A stretch of 64,000 nt of DNA from Ectocarpus siliculosus. Its lineage: Eukaryota; Sar; Phaeophyceae; Ectocarpales; Ectocarpaceae. Location of the stretch: contig FN649728.1 in the NCBI GenBank assembly GCA_000310025.1, positions 1,153,173 through 1,217,172 of the forward strand, given 5' to 3'. The position numbers were made by a program, and so were the translations under genes. The notes under the pieces were generated by a model that was given only the letters and a program-made list of their open reading frames with translations, had not been told where the DNA came from and did no database searches. This document shows positions 36,137-47,395 of the stretch, one piece after another. Numbering within the stretch: the stretch's first letter is position 1; each line of letters opens with the position of its first letter.

Positions 36137-36391
36137 GCGTTTAGGGCGTTGTATTGTTGGTGGACAAGGAGTAGGGTCCAACCCGCATGTCTCTGTGTTT
36201 TGGGTTTCGGCTTCGTGTCGTTGGTGGACAGAGAATAGGGTCCAATTCGCCTGTGCTGTGTCTGTGTTTAGGGCTTTGTGTCGTTCATTGGTGGACAAAG
36301 GAGTACGGCCCAATTCGCCTGTGTCTGTGTTTAGCGTTCTGTGTCATCGGTGGACAAAGGAGTACGGTCCAATTCGCCTGTAGCCGTGTCT
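36137..36391 (+). repeat. 58-69-bp minisatellite, four units
   Basis: Units start at 36137, 36195, 36264 and 36327. They share the core GTGTTTAGGG-TTTGTGTC-TTGGTGGACAAAGGAGTA-GGTCCAATTCGCCTGTG. It begins within 12 bp of the ankyrin stop codon, so it is probably transcribed as the 3' untranslated region. Confidence 0.9.
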
Positions 36392-36773
36392 GTGTTTGTA
36401 GGAGTACCAAATGAAGACCTTTCGTTCGATATACACTCAAGAGGGCGCGGAGCACTCTGTATCTGCGGTGCGGTGTGATTTTTGTGCCGTTTCGACCACA
36501 CATCCCGGTCACATGACAGTCCCTTTGCCGTTTCAAAAAGGTTCAGCGGAAAAGCGGCGCTGCACCGTCACGCCCCGCATACTTGGCGATTCATGTGACT
36601 CTCGCTGTCGATGAGAGAGCGCCTTGAGCCACAATCGGGCAAGTTCACACAAGTTGTTTCGTTTCGGTCGTGCCCGAGAGAAGCGCTGTTGCCTCACGTG
36701 CCTTGTCTTTACCTGACAAAAGGGAGGTGGGGAACCTGCCGCAAACGCGGGCTCCCACACAATCTTGTATATG

Positions 36774-37137
36774 GATTCACTGTTATAAAAGTGAATATTT
36801 GACTGTTATAACAGTCGGCTCACTCCTATAACAGTCATCGTTATTTCACTGTTATGACAGTCAGTTCATTCACTTTCATAAGAGTCAGCTGACTCTTATG
36901 AAAGTGAGGTGTCAGTTCACACACTGTTATAGCAGTCAGCTGACTATTATGAAAGTGAGGTGGGTGCACATTACTAGCAGTCAGTTTGGGGACTTTTATA
37001 AAAGTGAAACGACTGTCAGCTGACCATTATGAAATTTCAAACACTGTTGTTACAGTCAGCTGACTCTTATGAAAGTGACGGTGGGTGCACATTACTAACA
37101 GTCAGTTTGGGGACTTTTATAAAAGTATAACGACTGT
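36774..37137. repeat. Quasi-palindrome array A
   Basis: Dense series of 14-18-bp imperfect palindromes of the form ACTnTTATAAnAGT, for example CACTGTTATAACAGTC, CACTTTCATAAGAGTC and GACTCTTATGAAAGTG. Longer composite units begin with CAGCTGAC at 36886, 36937, 37017 and 37057. Two of these share a 45-bp block starting GTGGGTGCACATTACTA. The outer arms vary (TTT, TGT, CTC, TAT), while the TTAT/ATAA centre and the ACT/AGT ends are kept. Confidence 0.85.
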
Positions 37138-38102
37138 CGTGCAAGTCACCTTTAACAGCCAGGCGGTAAAAATGACTTTGATTTTGGAGCAGTTCTGCAG
37201 CTCTCATCAAGAAACGGAACGATGGAACGAGCACATACTTGCCCAGGCGCATCATTGCGTAATAGAAATGTGCAACTTCAGTTACAGGTTCCAGGCGCAT
37301 GACGAGACGAAGGTAATTGCGATATGGCGATCCTCGGGTAGGAAAGCCCGTACGTGTTGTGCACCGCATAAATAAGACGAACCCCCTGTGCAGCTAGAAC
37401 GATTCTCACGGGTGTGTACGGCTGGTTCACCTAGGTTCGCACATACCGCGAGCAAGACGTAAAGGGATAAAGGCACACTACACCCGCCGACAACACCTTT
37501 GATACCACCGCGGGCCTTCCTCCGACGAAATGAGCCCCACGGCAGATGAACAACCTCGACGAAGGTCGTTGAGTGAACCACTCAACCTATGACAGTAACC
37601 ACTCAACCCGTGACAGTAGGTCTCTATCGGGGGTCCTATCCGACGATCGGTGAATGCCAATCTAGACCCGCAAAAACAGCGCTGAACTGCTGACCAAACG
37701 CAAAGGTTACACCACAACCAGAACATGTACAGCATCTCTCCACCACCGATCTCAACCATCGAAGTTAGGGTGCTGGCTCATCAGTTTGGACCTGAGAAGG
37801 GTCTCATTCCGAACAAGGATGGCGTGGTTGAGGAAGAAGTCCCTCAGCACTTGAGGCATCTGTTTGACGACGACCCCAAAGCCTAGAAAAGCAGGGGAAA
37901 AGCATGCCTACAACAAAAAAAAAAAAACACGACGTGGGCGCGAAAATCGGTATTTTGATGGTGTGGGCGTGCATGTTGGCAAGACAGTCGGAAGACAAGA
38001 GACAGACCAGATCGCACAAGAACATGTATACCCTGGACGTTTCGTGTGTGCTGTCTCGCATTAATGAAAACACCCTGTTGTGCCGTCGCCAGGGAAACGC
38101 CA
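37138..38102. other. Segment between arrays A and B, only a weak small ORF
   Basis: An ATG frame at 37172-37375 encodes 67 residues (MTLILEQFCSSHQETERWNE...), Cys- and His-containing, ending CCAPHK. It is the only ORF here with non-repetitive composition, but it matches no family I recognise and may be chance. The rest (37376-38102) shows no supported gene. Confidence 0.25.
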
Positions 38103-38190
38103 AGTCTCTGTCATGAAAGTGAGAATCACTTGTTACAAAAGTGAACTAACTGTTATAAAAGTGAACCAACAATTATAAAAAGTGAACTCT
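38103..38190. repeat. Quasi-palindrome array B
   Basis: Three units of about 21 bp of the type ACTGTTATAAAAGTGAACCAA (acttgttacaaaagtgaa, actgttataaaagtgaa, aattataaaaagtgaa). Same core as arrays A and C but in direct tandem order. Confidence 0.75.
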
Positions 38191-38629
38191 TTTTCCGGGT
38201 CAACACAAAAGACAAGAGGGCGGGTGAGAACACATGTACATTTTGACGCTCTACCTTCAAGCCAGCTGTTGCTGCTTTCCGCCCGACTTGAGTTCAACCG
38301 AAAATCTTCCTGTCCTTCGGGGCTTGTCCGCCAGAGCGTGGGATCGTCGCGGGCCTCCGGCGAATTGAAGATAGCGCAGTTAATCTGTCACAGTATATCG
38401 CAACAACACGTAGCACGTCGGCAGCACTTGGACACCCGCTTGTGGTTGCCTGCGCTAAACCGGACGTACAGGTGTGTCAGCACCTGGACGTGGAAACCGC
38501 TAGCTGCTGTCTTGTGCGTCCATTCCTGCTGCTCCTCGTCGACTCCTTGATTATTTTCGGCTGCTCACGTCCCGTCGTGTCCCCGCGTCCGTCGAATTTT
38601 GTTTGGTTGCAACACAGCTTAGGGTTGGA

Positions 38630-41600
38630 ATGAGACCCTGGATACCGGGGTTCGTGACAGAAGTGCGGTCGGAGGAGGATCGCGATCCCAACCTCTTGCC
38701 CTTCAGTGTCAACAAAATGCAGATGTGAGTGATGAGGTAGCCGGTGGGCACGAACGCATGCCTTTAATTGGCGCAGGGTCAAATCGCCCGTTTGAACCGG
38801 CCGACATTGCGTTGATTTGTTGTATTTTGGGCGGCGCATGGCTACATTCTGGTTGCCGCTTGGCGTAGATGTGTTTGTTCGAGGGGCAGCCTCAAAGCAC
38901 GATTCAAGGATAGGAGACATATGATACCTATGCTCCCGACGCTATCGCATCACCTCCCTGTACAAGTTCCCCGCATGGCTTACCGAACACACAACAGGGG
39001 GCTATGCAGATGACGGAATGACGCTGCTCACACTGTAGTCATCCGAAAATATCATGCCGATTCCCCGCCCGCCCGTTCGTTCTTGCGCCTTGCTACGAAA
39101 GGCCCGACTGCGAATACCCTATCTTTCGGATGGCCATCGTGAAGGGCATATTAACGAAAGGTGAACATCTCGCCTGCTGACCTGTGTCTTACGTTGGTGA
39201 ATGGTGCCTGGGGTTGGTTCCAGTCACGTTGTTTAGTCCGCTGGTGGTAGCCCCGATAGGAGGAATGCCGCGTTAAGCATACCCTATTTGCTATTTGTGG
39301 TGTTCGATGTTCACATCTTTGCACAACATCCTTTCGCCGTGCGTCTGCTCCCCCAAAGAGGAAAGGGGCAACTACCCGGAGTGTTTCGAGTTCGTCCCGG
39401 GTTGTATCCCGGATGGCTCGTACGTTCCAGGCTGCGACCAGCTCGAGAAATTGGTGGCCGACTTCGCAAAGAGTATTCGTGACAAAGGCGCTGGAGCACA
39501 GCTGGTGAGTGAAAAGCATGAAGCAGGATAATCGGAGTACATGTGTAGACCATATTTGACCTGTGTTTTCTTCGAGAATGTGACAAAGTGCCTGCCAGCT
39601 CTGGCAGTTTCCAGCCGCACCACAAGGTGTGGTTCGCGTGCAGCTCTCTCTCCTTCCCGCCTCTCGTGCATTTTGGGTTCCGATTCTCGGCTTCACGGGG
39701 TAAGCTAATTCCACTGGTATGGGAAGTAGGGAAAGGCGACATCACGTTCAAAACTTTTCCGGGGTGTGACCTCCACGTGCCCATGTTTGTAGGCCATTCG
39801 TACGACTAGGCAGGGTTGGCGGTAGGGCAGGTCGACAGAGTGCTCTTCTTTTCGCATTTCAAGGCCAATGCTTGTTAGACTTTGAGCGTTAGGGCTCGCC
39901 TCTCCGGGTCCTCTCGGTGTGGTCGCGCTTACTATGACCTTCGGCGTAACCCACACGATCACCCACGGCTGTGCAACATTCATACGACAGAATTCCTAAA
40001 CTGGAGAGAACGCTGCGCGCTACACCCGCCCTCACCCCCCTGTGCCCATTTGCTCTTGTGCAGCGTGACGACGTGGTTCGTGCTGCAGGCAAGAGGAGAG
40101 CGACGTCGGCTCTCCGGTCTACCACCAGTTTGACCGGCACCACTGCTGCTGCGTTTCCAGACTGGGCGGTGTTGGACGTGGCCAACGAGCCAGATGGAGG
40201 TGTGGACGATAGGTTCTTCCAAGCACCCATCCTTCGAGATTATAGCGACGACAGCGACGACGAAAAAGAACAAGAAGTGGTCCCCTCAACCGCGGCCCCG
40301 GCGCCTAAGAGGCCAACGAGGTCGGCAGTTACCGAGAAGCGCGGCGGCACACCGGGGCTTCCGGGGGCCGCGAAGCCGACCGCGCCGGGTGCTACCAAGA
40401 CGGGCAAGAAGAGAGCGGCAGCGCCGGGGGCCACGAGGCCGAAGCGCGGCGTCACAAAAGGCGCGGCGGCATCGACAGCGACAGCAGGCGACGTCGACCT
40501 GAGAAGACGGCGGCGTCACCACTGTGGCCGGCACCGCGCCGGGTGCTATCAAGAAGGCCAAGAAGAGAGCGGCAGCGCCGGTGGCCGCGAGGCCGAAGCG
40601 CGGCGTCACAAAAGGCGCGGCGGCATCGACAGCGACAGCAGGCGACGTCGACCTGACGCAAGATGACGGCGGCGTCACCGCCGTGGCGGGCGCCGCGCCG
40701 GGTGCTATCAAGAAGGCCAAGAAGAGAGCGGCAGCGCCGGTGGCCGCGAGGCCGAAGCGCGGCGTCACAAAAGGCGCGGCGGCATCGACAGCGACAGCAG
40801 GCAACGTGGACCTCACGCAAGTTGACGGCGGCATCACCGCCGTGGCGGGTGCGGTGCCGGGTGCCAACAAGAGCGAGAAGACGGCACCGTCTATAGCAGC
40901 AGACACATCGGAGGTGACGGCGGGGGCGTCCTCTGCGGCAGTTGGAGCTGCTGTCGCTGCCGCTGTGATGGCGGTGATGGCGGCGGGCGGGGGAGAAGCA
41001 GCCGCCACCGTGGCCGCGGCTACTGCTGGGAAAGCAGCGGCTGCCATGCCTCCGGCGACGGCGGAGGGAGGGGGGGGGGCTGCGGCAGCGCGAGAGGGCC
41101 GTGCGAAGATGCCCCCGAAAAGCAAGAAAGACCAAGACCACGCCGTCAAAACCGCGAGAATCAAGGACGACAAGAAGAAAAAAGCCGAGATAGCAGCCAC
41201 CGCACGCCAGATGTCGGACGCCTCGAAGGCAGCGTGGAGGGCGTCTATGGCGGCACTCGAGAAGCAACAGAAGGCTAGGAGCGAGCGAAAAGCGATCAAG
41301 GAGCACGCCCCCAACTCTGCCGCCTCCGCTGCTATTCAGGTGCGACCCCCCTCACACTGACATGTTTTTTTGTAGCAGCCGTGTGTTTCTTGTCTGGCCG
41401 TGCTTGGATGGGTTGCGTGTTGCACGTTGTGGTTCCGCGTCAAACCTACTCGTCCTTTCCACCATTCTGCCCTCTCCCAGTATTTTTCGCAAGGTTCATT
41501 TTTGCCCGTCCTTCCAGGCGCCGACATGTAGTAATGTAATACTCCGTAACATTTTTTTTTCGTCGGTTGGTCGCTTCCAGCAAGCGAATGAATTCCACGA

Positions 41601-42493
41601 GGCACGAGAGGAGAAGAAGACGGAACGGAAGAACGTTGCAGCGGGAAGCACCGGCGCTGAGGCCACGGCGCGGGCTTCGACGGCGAGTGGGTCAGGGAGC
41701 GGGGGCGTGCCGAATCACGAGGTGGGTTCCCCGCAGTGTTTTCCCTCGTTTGTCTTGGTCGACAGACACTAGGGTCAATCTTTGTGCAGCTCTCCTTCGT
41801 GCTCGTTGTGGAGCTGCGTCTACTTTGGGTGTGCGCATTGATGGAAATGCTAACTACGCCCCCACACGTCATTCTCCATTCTCGCTTCCGCGAAAGATGT
41901 ACCATCTTCCGCAATACTCCATGTGTACCATCATCATGCACGCATTATTCTAACCTACAGTACGCGACAAATGTCCCACTTTTATCGTCGGCGCTTGTCC
42001 CATTTTCATGCACGGGTGTAGAGGATCTTGAGCTTTTCAAAATAGAGAAATTGCTGTTGCGAAAGCGTGTCGAAGAGTAAAGTAGCATGGCCTCGCAAAT
42101 ATATATTGCGTATGTTCGGGCCGACGTACCCCCCCGGTTCACTTGATTGAAAAATATTTGCACGCTGTGCGCGACGCTGCTCTGTCGCAGCTTGCGGAAA
42201 TTCGTTTGCTCCAGGCCCGACTCAAGGTGGCCGAGCACGCGGCCGAGATCAGTCGACTAGAGCGCGCAGTGGCCGGCGGTGTTGATGGCCTCTCTGCCAA
42301 CGGCAATGACGACCACGCCGCCTCCGCGGGGGAGCCGTCGGCTGGAGACGCCCAGGGTGCAAGCGTTGAGAGACTAGGTCTTCAATATAGATGGGCCGCC
42401 ATCCTCGGTACGCTAATCATTACATGGTGGTTCGTTTGTTCGCCTTGTGATATGAGCAGTATCCAGATCCACCGCGTTTGGTTGTTTTCTTAG
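38630..42493 (+). CDS. Lys/Ala-rich repeat protein with coiled coil, multi-exon, frameshifted
   Basis: Probable exons: 38630-38724 (tentative first exon, MRPWIPGFVTEVRSEEDRDP), about 39346-39505 (PECFEFVPGCIPDGSYVPGC, donor GTGAGT), 39613-39699 (HHKVWFACSSLSFPPLVHF), 40089-41339, 41581-41721 and 42191-42493. The last five join in phase. The big exon has a Cys-free, acidic then Lys/Ala-rich sequence with 53-residue repeats (KKAKKRAAAPVAARPKRG), followed by charged helices. The final exons give a coiled coil (LLQARLKVAEHAAEISRLER) and a hydrophobic end. A 5-base deletion near 40512 breaks the frame inside the repeats. Basic repeats suggest a nuclear or DNA-associated protein, perhaps a transposon accessory protein (inference). 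No family is recognised. Confidence 0.5.
40430..40860 (+). repeat. 159-bp (53-codon) tandem repeat inside the Lys/Ala-rich gene
   Basis: The landmark GGCGTCACAAAAGGCGCGG recurs with 154-bp then 159-bp spacing (GCGCGG at 40461, 40615 and 40774). The shorter spacing reflects five missing bases at about 40505-40515 (CTGAGAAGACGG versus CTGACGCAAGATGACGG). Each unit encodes KKRAAAPxAxRPKRGVTKGA plus a linker. Confidence 0.85.
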
Positions 42494-42903
42494 TCATTGG
42501 GAAACCTCGCTTTGGGCACCGGTGTCGGTGCGGGCCCCGGCCCTGCATGTGCTCCCGCCATGTTTGGTCCACCGATTGTAACAGCCGTCCCTTTTGATGG
42601 GTTTCGTTTGTTTGGCTGCGTGGGAATGTTAGGGTCGGTAGGTGTCGAACCTTTGCCTTTTTATGTTTTCGTGCGGTCAGGCGTTGACTTTGCGTCAGGA
42701 GAACAGCTATAGTCATGACACTAGACACCTTTAATCACTTGACCAGACCAGATTTCCCACTGCTTGCGATTGCCCTTCTTGTCGGCTTTGAGACCTTAAT
42801 AATAGTATTAATATTCATAACAATAGACTTATGCGCCAATCCTTACCTCTATATTGTCCTCCAACTTGCATTGATTCTCCAACTTGCAGGGGCAGACGCC
42901 GAC

Positions 42904-43235
42904 ATGGGGGAGGAATGCCGCGGCGAGGGCCGCGGCGGCGACGACGACGGCGACGACGACGACGACCCCCCACTGCGCAAGTTTGCCTCCAGTGTGCCCG
43001 CGTTGAGGAAAGACGGCGGCAGTAGGATGACCTACGGCAAGGTGTCGATCGACAGCATGCGGTTCTGGAAGGAGTGCTACGACGATCTTCAAGGAACCCG
43101 CACTGCTGGTCGTGCCCAGCTCACCGCGATTATGGACGGCTCTACGTCGAGGAAGAAGGGGGCAGATGGTCAGAAGGTCACGACGAAGGTTACTGCCCCG
43201 TTGGTTCCCGGCTGCACCATGTCGACCGCCGGAAG
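42904..43235 (+). CDS. Acidic N-terminal exon of an unknown gene
   Basis: The ATG at 42904 begins MGEECRGEGRGGDDDGDDDD, then a globular-looking stretch with RMTYGKVSIDSMRFWKECYD and a Lys-rich turn. A GTGAGC donor follows TAGR at 43235 (phase 2). A candidate last exon lies near 43935-44039, ending KKRKTGKS, a nuclear-localisation-like tail, but the phases did not match cleanly. Family unknown. The hydrophobic stretch upstream in the same frame (42715-42890) is probably not part of the protein. Confidence 0.4.
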
Positions 43236-44348
43236 GTGAGCAACGGGTTGGGCGAATATGTTGTTGGGATGTAACCTTGTGGTAGGTGTATCCCTGGATG
43301 TGGCAAGCACTGTGTAGAGACAGTGTGCAAAGGCTCACAGAGTGGCTGTTAAGTACACTTGTTGAAAGACCAGATTGATTGATGGTTGAAAGTGGCGCTT
43401 AGTTGGCCAAAAGGTAAGGAAAGAGGAAAGAGAGAGGAGGAGTGATCGAGTGGGAGCGCCACGGGGGGCGAGCGTCCAAGCTATCACGGAAAGATGCACA
43501 CACACGGGACATTGCAATATCCCGGTCACGCTAGCAGGCGATTAATCCGACCTCTAGGAACAACGCAAGAATATTCTAACGGACAATGGTCTCTCCCAAA
43601 TGGTCCGATAATTCTCCTGAGGTGAATACCTACGTGCTGTGTTTACAGTAGTACAAATACTAATGACTGACATTGAATTACCAACATATGTAACGTACAG
43701 ACAACTGCTTTGTTTCAGAGCCCCCAGTCTACTACCCTTCTCCATCAAACATTAATGAAGCCTTTTGGCAATACTCCCCCCCCCTCGGTCTAACGACTAC
43801 GGCATGCACGACTATAAGTACACCCCCCCCCCTCGCGAACAACTGAACTGCTTTGATCAGGTGGCTCACAATCCTCTCGGCGATCAATGTTTGCCACAAG
43901 AAATCCTGCTGTACGAAGGATTCCACGATCGAGAACGCTCTACTGAAGCATCCCATCCCCAACGCCCAGAAGCCCCCCCCCCTCCCCGGCAAGTGTAAGA
44001 CGGGCGGCGCCAAGAAGCGGAAGACGGGCAAGAGTTAGTTTTTTTTTGTTTGCCCTTTATCCTAAGCCTAGCGATATCGTCGGCATATTCGTTGTGACTT
44101 GGAGAATTGTAGCGGCATGTTCGTGTTGTAGGCTGGCCTCCTCTAGACTCGGCGCCAATCAACGGCGCGGGAAGGGGGCGGAAGGAAACAGCGAGGGAAG
44201 AGAGCTAACGAGAAGAGGCCGACCGTGTCGCACGGCATGTTGCGGATTGAAGCTGACTAGTATTTTTATTTTGTTATTTTCTCTCCCCCCCCCCCCCCCC
44301 CTTGCCGTCGCGTTTAGACTGTCTTCGTGGATATTCTGGCCCCTGCGC

Positions 44349-44448
44349 NNNNNNNNNNNNNNNNNNNNNNNNNNNNNNNNNNNNNNNNNNNNNNNNNNNN
44401 NNNNNNNNNNNNNNNNNNNNNNNNNNNNNNNNNNNNNNNNNNNNNNNN
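44349..44448. other. Assembly gap of 100 N
   Basis: Exactly 100 N, the usual filler for a gap of unknown size. ORFs crossing it are meaningless. Confidence 1.
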
Positions 44449-44992
44449 AAAAAGACCCCCCCCCCCCTTGGGAAAAAAAAAAACTGTTTGAAAGGGGGGG
44501 CTCCAAACCTTTTGGGGGGGGGTTTTTTCCCAAAAAAAACCCGGTGGGAGGAGGGTTTCCCGGAGGGGAAAGGTTTTAGGGAGGCTTCCCTCCCCAAAGG
44601 CCCGGAGGCCCCCCCCCCTCCCCGGAAAGTTAAAGAGGGGGGGCCCAAAAAAGGGGAAGGGGGGCAAGATTTTTTTTTTTTTTTTTTTGCCCTTTAGCTA
44701 AAGCCAAGGGATTTGGTGGGAATTTTGGTTGGGATTGGGAAAATGGTAGGGGGATTTTGGTGTTGAAAGGGGGCCTCCTTTGGATTGGGCCCAAATAAAG
44801 GGGGGGGGGGGGGGGGGGAGGGAAACGGGGGGGGAAGGGGGTTAAGGGAAAGGGGCCGCCCGTTTCCCCCGCCATTTTGCAGATTAAAGGTAATTTTTTT
44901 TTTTTTTTTTTTTTTTTTTTCCCCCCCCCCCCCCCCCCTTGCCGTCGCGTTTAGACTGTCTTCGTGGATATTCTGGCCCCTGTGCGAGTTAG
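44449..44992 (+). other. Corrupted duplicate of 43815-44348 (assembly artefact)
   Basis: Read in order, this segment follows 43815-44348 almost base for base, but with homopolymers inflated and single bases overwritten by their neighbours (for example ggcaagtgtaagacgggcggc appears as ggaaagttaaagaggggggg). It regains clean sequence at CTTGCCGTCGCGTTTAGACT (44939), which duplicates 44301. The pattern is that of a poor-quality read end placed next to its own good copy. The true sequence probably joins 44348 directly to about 44990. Confidence 0.9.
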
Positions 44993-44999
44993 TGTTCTC

Positions 45000-46834
45000 G
45001 TTTTTTTTTTTATTATTATTTTTTTGACACTTTTATTTGCTTTGATTTTACCTCACATACATAGCGTGTAGAGGGGAGCGGAGGGCTAAAACATATTTTT
45101 GCTTCTGATTGTATTTTTCTCTCGTATTTTACCGCTCTGCTGACCCTTGGGGTCCATTTCATTTTGGTATACCTTTCCTAGGTATGTTAACCTGTGACCA
45201 CGGAAATTGACCGAGTCAAGTGTTGGATTAGTATGGAGAGAATCAGACAGAAAAGAGGTCCTGGATAGAGAGACCGGGATGTTTTTTTTTACGTGAAGAA
45301 AACAACAACAACAACAACAACACCGACAACATTTCTGTTGACTTGGAGGTTTTTGGTAGCAGCGTGTGTTGCGCATTCGCGATGAGAATATCACGTGAGG
45401 CTTAGGAGATCTAAGGGCTCAGTGGTTGGGGGTTGGGCTTTCGTAGTGATGTCTTGTGCGGGTGTGTGGGAAACAGGTGCTACATCTTCGATTGTGCCCA
45501 AATCGTTGCGAGCTTGCTTTTATGTGCAACAGCAGGGGGGCGGGCTGTTTGCATATTTTTGTTTTTCTATTTGATTCTTCACCAACGGCAGAAACTTCTC
45601 CAACGGTAGAAACACGGATGTCGTGTAGGCGAGTGCGCTCCCTATCGTTTAGTGGATGTCGGATAGTATATTTGGAGGAAGGATCCGACGTGTCGTAGTG
45701 ACTGTACTCGTGGTTGGTGCCCTTATATTTGGAGGTTTGTGTTACTTGTATTTTGGGACATTGAAAGAACACCGTGTGTCATGCGATCTGCGGTTAGTGA
45801 GGCTCAGAATGGAGGTGCATGAGATCATTGACTGGCTGTCGCAGATTGTGTGTTATTATTATGTTCACAAGGAAGGGCGGTTTCTTTTGTGTTGGCGTAC
45901 TGCATACAAGTATCATATGCTATGCCCCTTGTAGCAGTACGATCTTTTCATTTTTTGCGTTTACAAGGTTTTGAATTGCCTTAGGATAACGGCAGATGTC
46001 TGCACTATATATTGTCTGTTCCCGTTTTCTAGTGACTTTATTTAAATCCCACGGAGCGGGGGGGGCGATGGAATGAGAATTATTGATGCAAATGCAACGA
46101 CAGTTGCAAGCGTCATTCTTGTGTTGGGTTTTTGGACGTTATTCTGTCTTTTCAGTCCTGGGTATTTCTGGATGTTGTAGTGAAGGAAGGATTTGGTATG
46201 TGCTGATTAGTAAATGGTTGGGGCCTATGTGCTTTCCGAATAATGATTATGTGCTGACCAAGAGGTTGAAAGGTACGGTGTTGTTTGAGGTTGTTGATTC
46301 TGATTTGATGACGCGTTTCCGGTATTGTCCGTTGTTCTGCAAGACGCAACGCGGATGTGATGTTGAATCTTGTTGGATATTTTTCCAAGAATATTTCTGT
46401 TTTTTTTACGGATTGAGTTTTCTCAAGGGGGTAAGGTAGGCTCTTGGCGTATGAGGTATTTCTTTGATGGTATATTTTTCCATGTTTCAAGTTGCGGTTC
46501 CTGGAACGGTACATGCATGTAGTTCGCTTGGACGACAGTACCTTTATCCAAGCAGGGGGCTGTTTGTGGTACTTGGGTGAAGATACTGGTCTGGATGGAT
46601 TTCGGGGATACGCAGTTGGGGGAGTGGTATGACCATCTGGTATTGCGGGGACCCTTTCACCCTCGCAGAGACCACAACAAAATAACACAAGAGCAAAAAC
46701 AACTTCAAGGGGCGCCTTCGGAGATTGCCGGCAGCGCGCTAAGCATTAGCCCTAGCGCCGCACACAAGCAAAACTTTCATCAAAGGACACGCAGTCACCC
46801 CTATGTTCATATGACGTCACTTGCGTAAAGGTGG
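45000..46834. other. AT-richer segment with one membrane-type ORF
   Basis: Clearly more AT-rich than its surroundings, with T-runs and an AAC repeat near 45300. The ATG frame 45656-45934 encodes 92 residues with a basic N-terminus (MSDSIFGGRIRR) and one clear membrane segment (VVVTVLVVGALIFGGLCYLY), then an aromatic/Cys-rich tail. It could be a small single-pass protein. A second open frame (46083-46439 plus) overlaps an equally long one on the minus strand, and neither has a recognised motif. No intron or family evidence. Confidence 0.25.
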
Positions 46835-47395
46835 CGAAAGTCACGCACATGATATGTACCGTGCACTGATCATGCACTTCAATGAAAGTGACGAAATCGT
46901 TCGTCACTTGTCTTCACTTTCGTAAACGTGACGAAAGTCACGCACGTGATATGTACCGTGCACTGATCATGTGATCATGCACTTTAATGAAAGTGAAGAA
47001 AATGTTCGTCACTTGTCTTCACTTTCGTAGAAGTGACGAAAGTCACGCACGTGATAGTCTCGTGGACTAGTTCTGCACTTTTATAAAAGTGACGTGCAAG
47101 TCACTTTCATAAAAGTATCATTCACTTTCATACCGTGAAATGACTCTCGTAAAAGTGATTTGACTGTTGTAGGAGTGTCTGTGAAAATGAGTGTGGCTTT
47201 CACTTTCATTGTGGGAGGGAGTGACGTTTACAACAGTCAATATCACTTTTGTAAAAGTGACTATTACTTTTATACAAGTAACGGCACTCTTATGAAAGTG
47301 ATGGTCGCTGTTATAAGAGTGCTCTCAACTTTCATAAGAGTGCTCCTCACCGTTGTAAGCGTGACAGTTCACTGTTATAACAGTGAATCCATTTA
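46835..47395. repeat. Quasi-palindrome array C
   Basis: The left part has direct repeats of 97 and 105 bp starting CGAAAGTCACGCAC at 46835, 46932 and 47037, each with nested palindromes (CGTCACTT...AAGTGACG, GTGCACTGATCATGCAC). From 47080 on it is a run of 14-18-bp palindromes with the array A core: CACTTTTATAAAAGTG, CACTTTTGTAAAAGTG, CACTGTTATAACAGTG, CACTCTTATGAAAGTG. It ends where the DDE-like ORF begins. Confidence 0.85.

Noticed and set aside
36774-37137. CRISPR-like array
   Set aside because: Repeats are short, variable palindromes without constant-length unique spacers, and the genome is clearly eukaryotic.
40286-41314. 342-codon minus-strand ORF
   Set aside because: It is the antisense shadow of the Ala/Lys-rich exon; Ala/Val/Pro runs mirror the GCG-rich repeats.
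42715-42890. Hydrophobic N-terminal extension of the acidic exon
   Set aside because: Mixed with AT-rich intron-like sequence and a pyrimidine-rich tract ending in CAG before 42891; the ATG at 42904 is a better start.
44046-44697. ORFs crossing the N run
   Set aside because: They span an unknown gap and corrupted homopolymer sequence, so the translation is meaningless.
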